Origin: Grammothele lineata
Lineage: Eukaryota > Basidiomycota > Agaricomycetes > Polyporales > Polyporaceae
Length of the DNA: 64,000 bases
Direction: 5' to 3'
NCBI GenBank assembly: GCA_002150815.3
Contig: NDFF03000370.1
Location: 434,001 to 498,000, forward strand
In this document: one piece after another, positions 10,956 to 22,801 of the stretch
Position numbering within the stretch: position 1 is the stretch's first letter
Layout: each line of letters begins with the position of its first letter
Notes under the pieces: generated by a model
Seen by the model: the letters and a program-made list of their open reading frames with translations, nothing else
What the model was told of the DNA's origin: nothing
The model's database searches: none
Made by a program: the position numbers and the translations under genes

Positions 10956-12860
10956 ATGCATCCGTCCCTCGCTCGCTGGGACTCCCCAGCACCAGGCCAT
11001 ATGGATATGCCACTCAAAGACGCCAAGGCCGATCAGCCCAAGAAGCCCCGTCACCGACATGCGCCCCATCAACTCGCCGCGCTCAACGACCTGTACGAAA
11101 AGACGGAGCATCCAACACTGGAGCAGAGGACAGCGTTGGCAGAGAAGCTAGGAATGTATGTTGCCACACCCGTCTCGTCATCGTTGTCCCACGGCTGCTC
11201 ACGCCTTCTGGCTTCTCGCTGCAGGGAGACAAAGACGGTGAACTCATGGTTCCAGAATAAACGGGCCTCGTCAAAGAAGCGAAACAAAGCCCCCCTCACC
11301 CAGTGCGAACTTCCGCCTATATCTGCGCTCATTGCCTCGGTCTCTGCGCCGCCAGCCTCGACGGCGCACGCGCACGCACACGAATACGACGAGCTCTCAG
11401 ACGACGAGCCGTATCACCCGCTTTCACACCATCACATACACCAACATCATTCAGTGTCTAGCGCGCATCCTTCACAACATCATACGCTATTTTATACGAA
11501 CGAAGCGCAGCATCAGTCAACATACGAGGGAGAGATGCCACGGAAGGGCCGGTCGCGGCCGTCGCCGGAGCAGACGGAGGAGCTAAAAAAGTTGTACGAG
11601 CGGAAGGCGCACCCCAGCAAGGAAGAGCGCGAAGCTCTCGGGGCTAGGATCGGAATGTCAGTTTCATTTCTCTGTCTTACGATTCCGTAAACGGCAGCTG
11701 ATTTCCCCGCGCTTCCGTTCTCTTCCTCGGCGCCTCTGCTCGGCTTTGCACCGGACAAATCACCATCACGCTTCCTTTCCGTTCGCACGCCCGACCCGAG
11801 CAGGCGCTACCAGAGTGTCACCAACTGGTTCCAGAACCAGCGCAGCATCGCCAAAAAGCGCGAGGAGACCGCCGCCGCAAAGGCCGCCCTCGCCGCCCAC
11901 TCGCGCCCCTTCACGCCCTCCTTCTCCCTCCCGCCATCGTCGGGCGCAGCGCACCCGTCCCTCTCCGTCCCCCCGCCGACGTCGCACCCCTCGCTCTCCG
12001 CCCTCTTTGGTGCTCCGCGCGCCCGCCGCTCACCAAGTGCCGCGCCCAGCTTCAGCAGCCGGCCGTCTTCTCCACGCGCCTCGCCATATCCCCTGCATCC
12101 AGCCGAGCGCGCCGCTGATGCCTCCCACCGCCGCCCCCGCCGCACTCGGCCCGAGCCCTGGCAGCTCGAGGCGCTCAAGAAGCTCTTCAGCCGGACCAAG
12201 ACCCCGTCTATCGAGGACCGACAACGGCTCGCGGCGGAGATTGGCATGGACGTCGGGAAGGTAACCAACTGGTTCCGCAACCTCCGCCAGTCGGACCGCA
12301 AGCGCGCCCGCCAGCATGGCAGCGCGAGTGCGGACGAGGATGGCGAGCATGTCCCAGACGACGAGTCCTACGACGCGGACGAGCCGATGGACGTCGTTGA
12401 GGACGACGACCAGACGCAGGGAAGCGGCTCGAGGATGGCGACGCCGAGCGTGGCGTCGACATCTGGTGTGGAGTACGTCAAAATCGAGACGATAGAGGAG
12501 AAGCATCATCCTGTTCCCTCTCATCGGCGGACGAGCCATTCCCGCGCGCTATATACTCGGGTGCCGCTCGCGCATTCGCAGTCTGAGCTCGCGAGCGACG
12601 AGGACGCGCCTGAAGCGGTCACACCGTCTCCCGAATCGTCCCCACCGCCGTCGGCTGTCGCGTCGACATCGAGCCTCGCGCTGCCACTTGCGCACCCTCA
12701 TGCACGGGAAACGAAGGCGTCGATAGATCGCTACTCATTAGAGTACTCGCGCTTCGAGACAGCAAAGATTTCGGCAAAGGTTGAGCCAGAGCTTGAAGCC
12801 GGGGTCAAGATGGAGGACGCGCTGTTATTATTGAGCTTCTCCCACGGCACCGCTGTGTAA
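10956..12860 (+). CDS. Protein with three homeodomains, 562 aa
   Basis: Probable nuclear DNA-binding transcription factor. Exons: 10956-11155, 11225-11656, 11804-12860 (563 codons). Three separate homeodomains are visible: HD1 at about residues 29-88 with recognition helix VNSWFQNKR; HD2 at about 172-232 with VTNWFQNQR; HD3 at about 320-380 with VTNWFRNLR. Each keeps the invariant W48, F49, N51 and R53. HD1 and HD2 have Gln at position 50, HD3 has Arg. The linkers are His/Ser/Pro-rich and the tail has an acidic stretch (DDESYDADEPMDVVEDDD) that could activate transcription. Introns 1 and 2 cut HD1 and HD2 at the same codon. No three-residue TALE insertion is seen, and I see no link to a mating-type locus. 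Target genes are unknown. Confidence 0.88.
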
Positions 12861-15732
12861 CAGTGCAAAAGTATGCGTATATTGTACGTCCTTCCCGTAC
12901 TGCATGTGGCCAGCCCTTGCTCACACGTACTTGCAGGAACATATATGTACATGTGTAATCATCCCCTATTATCCCTTGGACACTTCCTGCGCACCTTTAC
13001 ACACGAATTGTCCCCGCGCTGTGTACCACCACGTCTCCATCTGCCATCCACCCGCTCGTTCGTTCGTTTTTGCATACAACCCGCATCGTCCTGTTCGCTA
13101 TGCGCCACCCCGACTCTTCCGCACTTCTCGCATGTTGTCGCATGGTCATGGATTTATCCATGTTCCCCTCACTTGTTAGAACAGACTCCGCATCCATCTC
13201 CTGTCCTGCCCGCACACCTATATCCTCGCGTACGCGCCATACCGTACATACTTACACGCCGTATATTCATCGATAATTTGCCCTTCGGACTTCCGCGACC
13301 GCGCTCGCCCGTGCGGGCGCTCCCGTACGTAGCTCCTTTGTAGTAGTCCAACTCCGTCGCTATCTATTCACTATTTGAAACTCCTTATGGACAGACCCTT
13401 GTGCTGCCGGCGTATACTAATGGCGCAAAGGAGGCTCAAAGGGGCTTCGGCGAAGGGTCGGTCGTGCCGCTGGTGTTTATAATCCCGGACGGTACCGTCA
13501 TCGGTGAGGCGGACACGGCGACGTCGACGAGATCGGCCGCCGAGTGCTGGGCACTATTGAGTCCGTGAAAGACCGGCTTTTGAGAGGCAGCCGAGAAGGC
13601 GAGAAGCCCGTCTGAGACTCTGAGCAGTAGTTATCCGCCGCACGAGGCGCGCTGCGTATGTACGGCGTCTGGGTGGCATGTGCAGGGTGCGGCGTATTCT
13701 TGGAGCTGCGATCCGAACGGTGCGTCCGGTATTGACTGATATGATGTGTGGCGCGCTGCGATCCGTGGCAGAAGTAGAAGCCGAGTGCGGGGGTGTTCAC
13801 GTTGTTCGTTTGGCTGTTCATCTGAGCGTCATGGACAGCCAGGATTAGCAGTTGTAGAGGGCCTGACGTCAATTGTGAGCCTTGCTGATTAGGTCTGAGA
13901 GCGAGAAGTTTCTGGAGGAAGAGAATAGGTGCGACGGGATTGCGACGGGGCACGCGGAAGGACCGGCCCTCAAGTTTCAACGTTAATAGCATCTTGAAAA
14001 GTTTCTGTGCAATGCCGCGATCGCCGATGCCGGAAGTGCTCGGAACTCAAAGAAGCTTCGGAGTCTAACTGGCGCGAGTCGGAGGGACTCATCGGGCTTT
14101 GGAAGAGAAAGTTTGACCTGTACAGTTAAGTGCACAGGATCTGTCGCTGCAAGTATCGGAGCTGTGAGGTTCTGTGGTGGTGCTGCACAGGTACAGTCCG
14201 CCGCTCTTTGAGCCGTCGATCTCGTCAGCTGAGTATCCCTCAAGGGAAGTCGAGCTGATGAATGAATAGACGAGATTAGCCTCCTTATGGTACAATTCTG
14301 CACGGATGTGGATCGTAGCAATAGATGACACGAAGTGCCTGAAAACGGTGTTAGGAGTTATTCCCGAAATGCATCTATACACTCCAGTCCAGTAGTTCCC
14401 TTTGAGTTCTATGGCCGCACCCTAGAGGTGACGACGTAACTTGTCTGTAATGAGTATTGAGAAGTGATGTGACGCACGACTTCTTCAATAACGTGAGGAA
14501 ATCGACTCGGAGTCAAGTAATGGCTGGACGGACGTAATGATGTTAAAGGATGTGGTACGCTTGACCTACTTGATCGCCGTTGAGATGATCATGCAGATAG
14601 CGCTCAGGTAGCCTATAGGAGCGTGAACCTTGATGACCGATGCTGTGAGTGAACAGCCCTGCAGTACGGAGTTGGATGACTGTGGATGCTTTGGCGGGAC
14701 TACTAATAGATCGAATAATAGGCCATACCAACTCGAAGAGACGCACAACACTGGACACTAGGTGATCCTGTTCTTTCGTCAAGAGGGTGATTATCATCCC
14801 ATGCGTCCGACGCAACCGTACCGGAGTCGTATGGTGTAGTGCGTCTTTACTATCGCGGGCAGCTCAAGGGGGCTCCGGTCAGTAGTTGGATAAGCGAGGT
14901 TCACGGAAATCTTGGTGCGCACTAGCCTGAGGAGGGCAGATAAGCCCGATGGTCAGCATTGGTAGCAGCTCACGCACGTTCATGGGCTCTTGGGCGGCAC
15001 TCACCCGAGAAATCTATAGCATGTGACGCTGTCAAGCGGCGTCCAAAGCAGAGCAGTATTGTATCTGATGTCGAGATAGACTCAGAAGTTCCATAGTGGG
15101 ACATGGGTGCGAACGTGGCCGCCTCGAATGAAGCAAGTTCTATCCACGGGGAGCACATCGGGAGAGGGGCAAACGGAAGAAGTTGGCACTTCGTGGGTTC
15201 GTAATATATTCAAGAAGAGCTCTTGAGACAATCAAACTACGGTCATGTTCAGGAGAAGAAAGAGCGTGGAAGGCTGTCGCGACGTGCGTGTGGGCTTCGA
15301 GGACTCGAAGGCAATCTAGTTGTGTTGGGCTCGTTGACTTTATGGTCTTGATCATTGTGAAAGAGTGCAGCTTATGTTCAACAGAAGTGTTTGACACATA
15401 CTCGAAAGGAAACCTGCAGGGGGGTGCTTCAACGCGCAGCAAGTCTAGTGCATGCCATTGGGTGGGAGTGAGAGTGTTGTCGCTCTTCAGGCGCTCGTTG
15501 CTACATTTTGACGTCAACGCGCTCGGCTGACCGGGCCGCAGAATGAACGTGCGCACGTGAAAGGAACGCGTCCACATATGGGCGCCTGTCCTGGCAGCGC
15601 ACTTACGGCCGCTTCTGTTGAGAGCCCGCGAGCTCCTTCCGGTTATTCGACCACATTTATACCCATCTCTTTCATTTCTGCCCCATTCTGAACCATCGAA
15701 GATTGTACCCCAGCGGCTCCCGACCTGCCAGG
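12861..15732. other. Gene-poor stretch, possible minus-strand hypothetical genes
   Basis: No family was recognised in 2.9 kb. The minus strand has several medium frames (15140-15577, 145 residues; 13498-13992, 164 residues; 13983-14321, 112 residues) that are less skewed in composition than typical shadows, so a spliced lineage-specific gene is possible. I could not join them with convincing splice sites and do not call one. The right end holds the NTE1 promoter. Confidence 0.35.
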
Positions 15733-18700
15733 ATGGAGCCCATCGATGGAGGAGTAGCAGGGGATGACAGGCATCCTCTCATCCTCCTCATTTCCGCGTT
15801 TTTCTGGGTAGTCTGTGCGTCCATCTCTGCCCTTCCCAATGTCCCTGCTCACTTCCCTGATACGCGCGAACAGTATGGCTGCTGTCGTGGGTCAAGTCTC
15901 TCGTTGCATTTGTCACCATTTCGGTGCCTAGATTCATCTATGCCGTTCTCTCGTACTCGATGACCTTGACGGTACGACATCCTCGTTGTATGCATTGTAC
16001 ACTTGCAATCTCATCCCCTCTGCGCAGCTCAACTTCTGGTCATTTGCTGTTCTATTTCTTGCGTGCGCTGTGGCGCTCAACTACTGGATCCGCTTCCGAT
16101 ATTTGAACCAGTACACTCAGCTGAAGGAGCCACCGCTAGTCAAGGCGGACGCCCAAGAGCTACACCCGGATGTGAACACTCCAGAACAGCCCCCCACTTT
16201 CCACAACTACCTGGACGAGTTCTTGCAAGCTGTCCGTATATTCGGTTTTTTGGAGAAGCCGGTCAGTATAGCATCGTGTTTCCGATGTCCCATTTCCTTA
16301 GCACGTCCACCAGGTTTTTCATGAACTCGCAAGGCACCTCCAAACTCGCAGATTGATTGCCGGAGACACGCTGTCTCTTGATCAGGACAAGAGTTTCTAC
16401 TGCGTTATCGATGGTAACGTCCAAGTGTTTGCGCAGACCAAAGCCAATATGCACCAAGGGATGAGCGGCGTTTGGGACGAGGAAGACATGAATGGCTATC
16501 AACTACTCAATCAAGTGGGAGCTGGAGGGACGCTCTCCAGCTTGTTCACCATCCTCAGCTTGTTTACTGAGAACGTCAAGATTAGCTGGCAAGACGGGGA
16601 CAGGCTGGACGAGCAATTGGACGTGAACATTGTCACGTCCCCAGCACCTGTCCACCTCCGGCCCGATTCTGACGTCTCCCATCTGGATTTGTCGGCCACT
16701 TCAACCAGTCGATCTCGTGCACATTCTGTGTCGTCCTCGGGGTCCACTGTACACGCCGGTGATATTTCTTCTCCCCACGAACGTTCTCCTAGTAGGGAGC
16801 GCCTCTTTGTGAGGACTTCCTCTGGCGTTGCTTCGACTTCCGGTCGCAATTCGAATAGCGCGTCGACAGTCACCGAGACTCAGAGCCACTATGGAGTTGT
16901 CGCTCGTGCAGCAGAAGACAGCACACTTGCGGTGATTCCGGCCGAAGCCTTCCAACGGCTCACAAAGCTGTTCCCGAAAGCGGCGGCTCATATCGTACAA
17001 GGTGTGCTGATGCGTTGCCCATTGCATTGGGCGCGGCTGACCATTTTCTCGAACCTGCAGTTATTCTCACTCGATTTTCACGCGTCACATTCAACGCAGC
17101 CCACAACTACCTGGGTCTGACAACGGAGGTTCTCCGGACCGAGAAGGCGATCAACGATATCGCTTGCCACCCTCTACCGCAGTCCTTCTACCACAACGGC
17201 CTGAAGCAGTTGCGGCAGCGCTTCGACGGAGTATCCATAGCTGACGACTCAGATACCGACAGCGACTACTTCAGCTACCCCTCTTCGTCGCTGAGCTCCA
17301 GCAGAACTGCCTTTTTCAACGAACTTTCCAACGACAGATCGAAGCCCAAGTCCAAGAAATCCTCGGCCAGCAGCGGTCCCGACAAATACTCACCCGTCAC
17401 TCCTATGAAGACCCATGGTTCGCGTCATTTCATCCAAGCGGGCGATCTCTTTACGTCTACGGGTCAGTATAGCGATGGCCCGAGATCGATGGCGCGCACT
17501 GCGAGCACTAGCGGCACGACAGTTGGAGCCCCGACACCACGTGTAGACCCGCTCGAGCTGTCATCAGAATTCGGTGTGCAACGGCTGGCCACCACAGACG
17601 AATTCGACTTGCGCGAGGAGGTCATGTCGTGCATCGCCAAGTCGATCGGGCTCATTCAGCCTCCCATGAGCAACGGTGACTCTGTCGAGGCGTCTCCAGC
17701 GATACCTCCTACCGAACGTAGCTTTTCTCCTGGGGGATGGAGACAGGGCGGGTTCCGGTCATCGTTTGGGTCACTGTCGCTGTTGGACATCGGGGACGAT
17801 GCTTCAAGCAGTCGGACAGAAAGCTCCTCGTCGATACTCACAGAAGGCTATATGAGCAACCTGGATAACGAGGTGGAGGTCTTGTTCTTCCCTGCCGGGT
17901 CTATTCTGGCAAAAGCCGGCGAGCGGAACACAGGTGAGTCGACTATCTGTTGTGCACAGCCCTCTTATACCGAACATAACCATTCCAGGCTTGTTCTACG
18001 TCATCGACGGTTTTCTTGACATGATTCTTCCCGCGGAGAACGCCCAGACGGAGAACGAGAAGCCCGTGAAGCAGTCAAAGGGCAAGCAACCACCACCTAG
18101 GCAGCCGTCTACGAAGCATGGTCGTGACAATTCCTTTGCGCGCTCCGAGGGATCTTTCACTGGCAGCACGCGCGGTGCACCACAGGAAAACTCTGCACGA
18201 AACAAGCACAAGGATCGATCGCAGAAGCCGCTGTTCACTGTGAAGCCCGGAGGAATCGCTGGATATCTCTGTACGTTTCGCCTGCGGTTTCATGGGACAG
18301 TGAGGTTGACTTGCCGCTAGCTTCCTTGTGCCAGACCGCATCGTACGTTGACATCGTTGCCAAGACGGACACTTATGTTGGATTCCTTCCTTCGCCGGCA
18401 CTGGAGCGGCTGCTAGAGCGACGCCCAATCGTCCTCCTCACGCTCGCGAAACGGCTTATCTCTCTCCTTTCTCCTCTCGGTATGCGTCCCCAAGCTCTGG
18501 CGCACCTGTTGACATTAACTCTTGGTGTATCTAGTGCTTCAAATCGACGGTTCGCTAGATTGGGTACAAGTTGATGGTGGTCAAGTGCTCTGGCGGCCAG
18601 AAGACGAGAGCGACAGTTTCTATATTGTCATCAACGGTCGTCTACGTGCGATCACCGAGAAGGAAAACGGTGCGATTAACATCATGGCGGAATACGGACA

Positions 18701-21309
18701 AGGCGACACGGTTGGCGAGCTGGATGTCATCACGAGTTCGAAACGGAGAACCACCGTACATGCGATCCGTGACACGGAGCTTATTCGGATGCCTCAAACT
18801 CTGTTCAATGCAATCTCGGCGAGGTGAGACTCCTACTCTGGCTTGATTTTCGGCCTCTGTTGACACCATTGCAAAGAAACCCTCGTACAACTGCTCAGTG
18901 CGCGACATGCTTTTGATCACATACCGCGGTCTCTGACATCTCTGTGAACAGGCTCCTCAAGATGATCGCCTCGCGGGTGCGAACAGAAGTAGACTCTTCG
19001 AACAAGAACATGTCCCTTGAACGCGCCCGCGGTGGGAACATCAACCTCAAGAATGTCGCAGTCTTACCTGTATCGCGGAACGTCCCCGTCGACGCGTTCG
19101 CTCGTAAACTTCACGCAGCGCTCGAGGGCATTGGCGCACCCACGGGTTTTCTCAACCAGGCCTCCGTCTCGGACCACCTCGGCCGACACGCCTTCACGAG
19201 GATGGGGAAATTGAAGGCAGCTGGGTGGCTTGCGGAGCAGGAACAGAAGTACAGGATTGTACTGTACATTGCCGACTCGGCCGTCAGCAGCTCTTGGACC
19301 CAGACTTGCATCCGGCAGGTACGTCATATCCTGCTGCAAGGGTGGAGGGATGGATGCTGAAGCCTCCTGCAGGCGGACTGTGTCATGGTTGTAGGGATGG
19401 GAGATGATCCGAGCATCGGCGAGTTTGAGCGGCTGCTGCTGTCGCTGAAAACTACGGCGAGGAAGGAGCTCGTACTGCTGCACCCTGATCGGGCAGTGGC
19501 TCCGGGTTCAACGCGTGAATGGCTCAAAGTACGTCATCAACATATCATGTTGCCGAAGGAGCATTCACCCTCCGACAGCTTCGTCCCTGGATCCATCAAC
19601 ACATCCACGTCGAGCTTCCCGTGAGCAAATTGTGCTGTACCTACGTACTGAAAATAAGCCTGACTTCAATTTTCTTGCAGGGTATTAACCCCTCTGTAGC
19701 ACGAGCTCCACCGCAACCGCAGGACCCCGCTGCTGTCATTGCGCTCAAGAAGATGAAGGACAGGGTTCAGAGCGAGATCCAGCGGTATCGCGGAGCACGG
19801 TCCGATCCGCGCCCACAAAGACCGCCGCATATGAGTGACTTCGCACGTCTCGCAAGGCGAATCTGCGGCAAGTCGATTGGGGTCGTCCTAGGTGGAGGTG
19901 GCGCACGGGGTATTTCCCACCTGGTATGTCTTTTTGGCCTCCGTTACTGCTGTCGGTAGCACGGTTTTGACACTTCTCATGTATTTCAGGGGCTTCTTCG
20001 AGCGCTGGAGGAATACGGCATCCCAGTCGACCACATCGGAGGGACGAGTATCGGCGCTCTCATCGGCGGCCTGTATGCACGAGAGGGCGATCTACTCTCA
20101 AGCTCAGGACGAGCAAAGCAGTTCAGCGCACGCATGGGTAATATCTGGCGGATGCTGTCCGACGTGACCTACCCAATCGTCGCGTACACAACTGTCTGTA
20201 TCTCGGTCTCTGTACGAATGTCTCGGTGTGCTGACCGACATGTTGCAGGGCCACGAGTTCAACAGGTCCATCTACAAGGTTTGATACATAGTCTCCTTCC
20301 AGGGCGCTTAATGCTGACCGTGTGGCTTCTAGGCTTTCTACGACCTACACATTGAAGACATGTGGCTACCCTTTTTCTGCAACACAACTAACCTAAATGC
20401 GTCGCAAATGGATATACACGAGACAGGCTACGCGTGGAGATTCATTCGTATGTTTTCTCCCCAGTACCCGACCAACATTGGCACCGACGGTCTTTGCAGG
20501 TGCTTCGATGACCCTGGTCGGCTTGCTACCTCCTATCTGCGACAACGGGAATATGCTTGTCGATGGAGGCTACGGTGCGTCACCTTCTAACTGTTGCGGT
20601 CATGACATCACCCTTACTTCCCTGCAGTGGATAACCTTCCGGCACGTTGATGAGAATTTCCGCCATGCTCCCGTTTGCTCATCCAATGAACAGGTCTCCG
20701 CTATGCTGTCGATGGGCGCCAGTGCCGTCATCGCTTCAGATGTGGGATCCGTATGTCCATTGCGTGAGGACTACCGCAGCACCATTCTCACTGGCGTCCA
20801 CAACAGATCGACGATAACTCTCCACGCAATTTTGGAGACTCCGTTTCTGGCGTGTGGTTATTCATAAACCGCTGGAACCCCTTCTCCAATGCCCGAAACG
20901 TGCCTGCAATCACCGAACTACAGCAGAGGCTCGCTTAGTAAGTGGTATAACTTTTGTTGGGGCACTCATCTCAATCGAGCTTCTCTGCTAGCGTCTCGGG
21001 TGTTAAAACTCTGGAGGAGGCAAAGGTCACGAAGGGTTGCTTGTATATGCAGATGCCTGTACAGGAGGTACGCGTACTTCATTCCCGAGCTCTGCCGCGT
21101 CATTGACAGAGATGATGGCGCGTTTTTAGTATGGGACTCTGCAATTCGGAAAATTTGAGGAGATTCAGAAAAAGGGCTACCATGCCGCCATAGACTTACT
21201 CGAAAAGTTCGACCTAGAAGGCCTGCTCCCATCAGCATACATCGGCGAAGCAAGCCATTCCGCTGCGGGCAGGACTCGTGGACGTAGCGCACGACGGAAT
21301 TCGATATAA
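15733..21309 (+). CDS. NTE1: Lysophospholipase NTE1 (neuropathy target esterase family), 1464 aa, 21 exons
   Basis: This ER membrane serine esterase deacylates phosphatidylcholine and lysophospholipids. Exons: 15733-15814, 15874-15971, 16028-16261, 16314-17001, 17061-17933, 17989-18270, 18321-18479, 18535-18823, 18952-19318, 19373-19528, 19579-19620, 19681-19923, 19990-20193, 20249-20278, 20333-20447, 20500-20574, 20628-20641, 20694-20750, 20807-20937, 20992-21067, 21130-21309; they sum to 1465 codons. Two or three N-terminal membrane segments are followed by cyclic-nucleotide-binding-like domains (near residues 140-300, 640-800 and 800-900) with Ser-rich inserts. The C-terminal patatin domain has the oxyanion loop [11 protein letters not shown], nucleophile motif GGTSIG (Ser near 1191) and DGG (Asp near 1309). 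The intron before VSAMLSMG must use a GC donor, and the exon before it is only 14 nt. Length is normal for fungal NTE1. Confidence 0.96.
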
Positions 21310-21910
21310 ACGATGTCATAGTTCATGTATCTGCACTTGGTGAGAACCTATGTCGCGGCTTCCATGTTGCTTGCTGACACCAGCGTGCAGTTTGTAGCAT
21401 AGTCTTTTTAACAATCGCATAGAGAAAACACTCCGTTCAATGCGCGCCAACGGGAACGTTAGTGAGTGAGGTCAGAAAGCAACATGCGGGTACTGGCAGT
21501 CTCTCGTCACACCGCACTTCGTCCGGTCATGGGGCTGTACACGACGTCTGCGGCAATAGATGCGGGTCCAGTCACCGAGGCATCCGTGCGACATACAGAA
21601 GTCGGACAGAAGGTTGTGGCCCAAGGTTTGCATGCCGTGGGGTGTTAGCGCAGGTTTGGAAGAGATGCGCATGGCCGGTCAAGGAAATACGTCGGCCGCC
21701 CGTGCACTCTTCAGGGACGCCATGCGATGTCAGCATCGCATGGTCTAGACATTCTCCACAATGCCCGGCCAACACGCGGATTCAGCATCCTTTGAGTTTA
21801 GACCGCCGTACTTCTCGAGCGCTCGGAAGGAGGGATAAGAACCCTGTGGGCGGGAGGCAGCTCCCCTCGTACTCTGGTTTCTCATCCCGCTTCCCCCCAC
21901 AACGTTCTAC
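21310..21910. other. Intergenic, NTE1 to dsRNA-binding gene
   Basis: It contains the NTE1 3' end and the promoter of the small double-stranded-RNA-binding gene. Short frames on both strands show no family features. Confidence 0.45.
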
Positions 21911-22372
21911 ATGGCTCTTATTATGAACTCCTTCTTCGACCGGGTTGGGAAACATGAATTCCGACAACCTTCCCAAGTCTGGGGCTACTTGCCCCAAGTC
22001 AATGAATGGGCTCGCGGACTGCTGGAATGGAAAACGGAGCGTGTGGGCGGGCAGGACCATATCCCCATCTTCTCCGCTACTCCCATTTGTGAGTGTTCTC
22101 TTGCCTCCCGGTTTGTAACGTGGTCATGTCTCTCAACGAACAAACCCCAGACCGCGGGGAGGTTTTGGAGGAGTACACTTGTCAGGGGGAGTCGAAGAAG
22201 GTTGCAAAAGAAAAGGCTGCCAGGTTGATGGCCGAAAGCGGACACTGCGTAAGTAACCTACTTGGTACATTCAAGACCGCAATGATCAATGAGTGCAACT
22301 TAGTGAGCCATGTGCCTGAGGTGTATCAGCGGAGCCCCCCCCCCTCCCCAGCGTGACAGAGGAGTAATGTGA
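21911..22372 (+). CDS. Small stand-alone double-stranded-RNA-binding protein, about 98 aa
   Basis: Exons: 21911-22088, 22151-22248, 22352-22372 (99 codons). After about 28 residues the whole protein is one dsRNA-binding fold: helix 1 VNEWARGLLEW, beta strands DHIPIFSATPIYRG and EVLEEYTCQG, then the RNA-contacting helix ESKKVAKEKAARLM. The SKK-x-AK-x-x-AA pattern is the family signature. The acceptor of intron 2 has a long C-tract. If that intron is retained, translation runs on to a stop near 22356-22358 with an unrelated tail, so the last seven residues are less certain. No catalytic domain is attached. The role could be RNA silencing, RNA editing or modulation of another RNA enzyme; nothing nearby decides this. 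Confidence 0.78.
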
Positions 22373-22801
22373 GTTTTCCTACTCTGCTCCCTTGACTTCT
22401 CTGCTCAGTATTTGGTCCAAGCCAAAAACCCCAGGTCGCACATTCTTGATAACTCTGTAATGTCTACCCACGTGTTCGCATGATGTATGATGTTGTACGA
22501 TATACGCTGCAGCTCGAGTCTTGCATGTCTCCTTGCCGGCAAGTCTCTCGAATGGTACATACAGGATGTATATGTTGTGTGCTATTACTCCGTATGCTCA
22601 GTGAAATGACGTGAAATCTGGTAAGTGTACATACAGTGCACTTTTATATCACGTGTTACCGGAGGAGGCCTTAGACGGGTGCGTCAGTAAGGGCTAGGTC
22701 CTTTCAGCCACAGCGGCGTCTTGAGCCGGCTTCTGCTATTCTGTTCCATCCTACTCGCTGCTACTCTTGTCATACTCCTGCGGTTCTGACGACGCTATTA
22801 C
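22373..22801. other. Intergenic, dsRNA-binding gene to VPS33
   Basis: No gene is seen. This region should hold the 3' end of the small gene and the VPS33 promoter. Confidence 0.5.

Noticed and set aside
14121..15577. Possible spliced minus-strand gene
   Set aside because: I could not link the frames with credible donors and acceptors, and no motif supports them.
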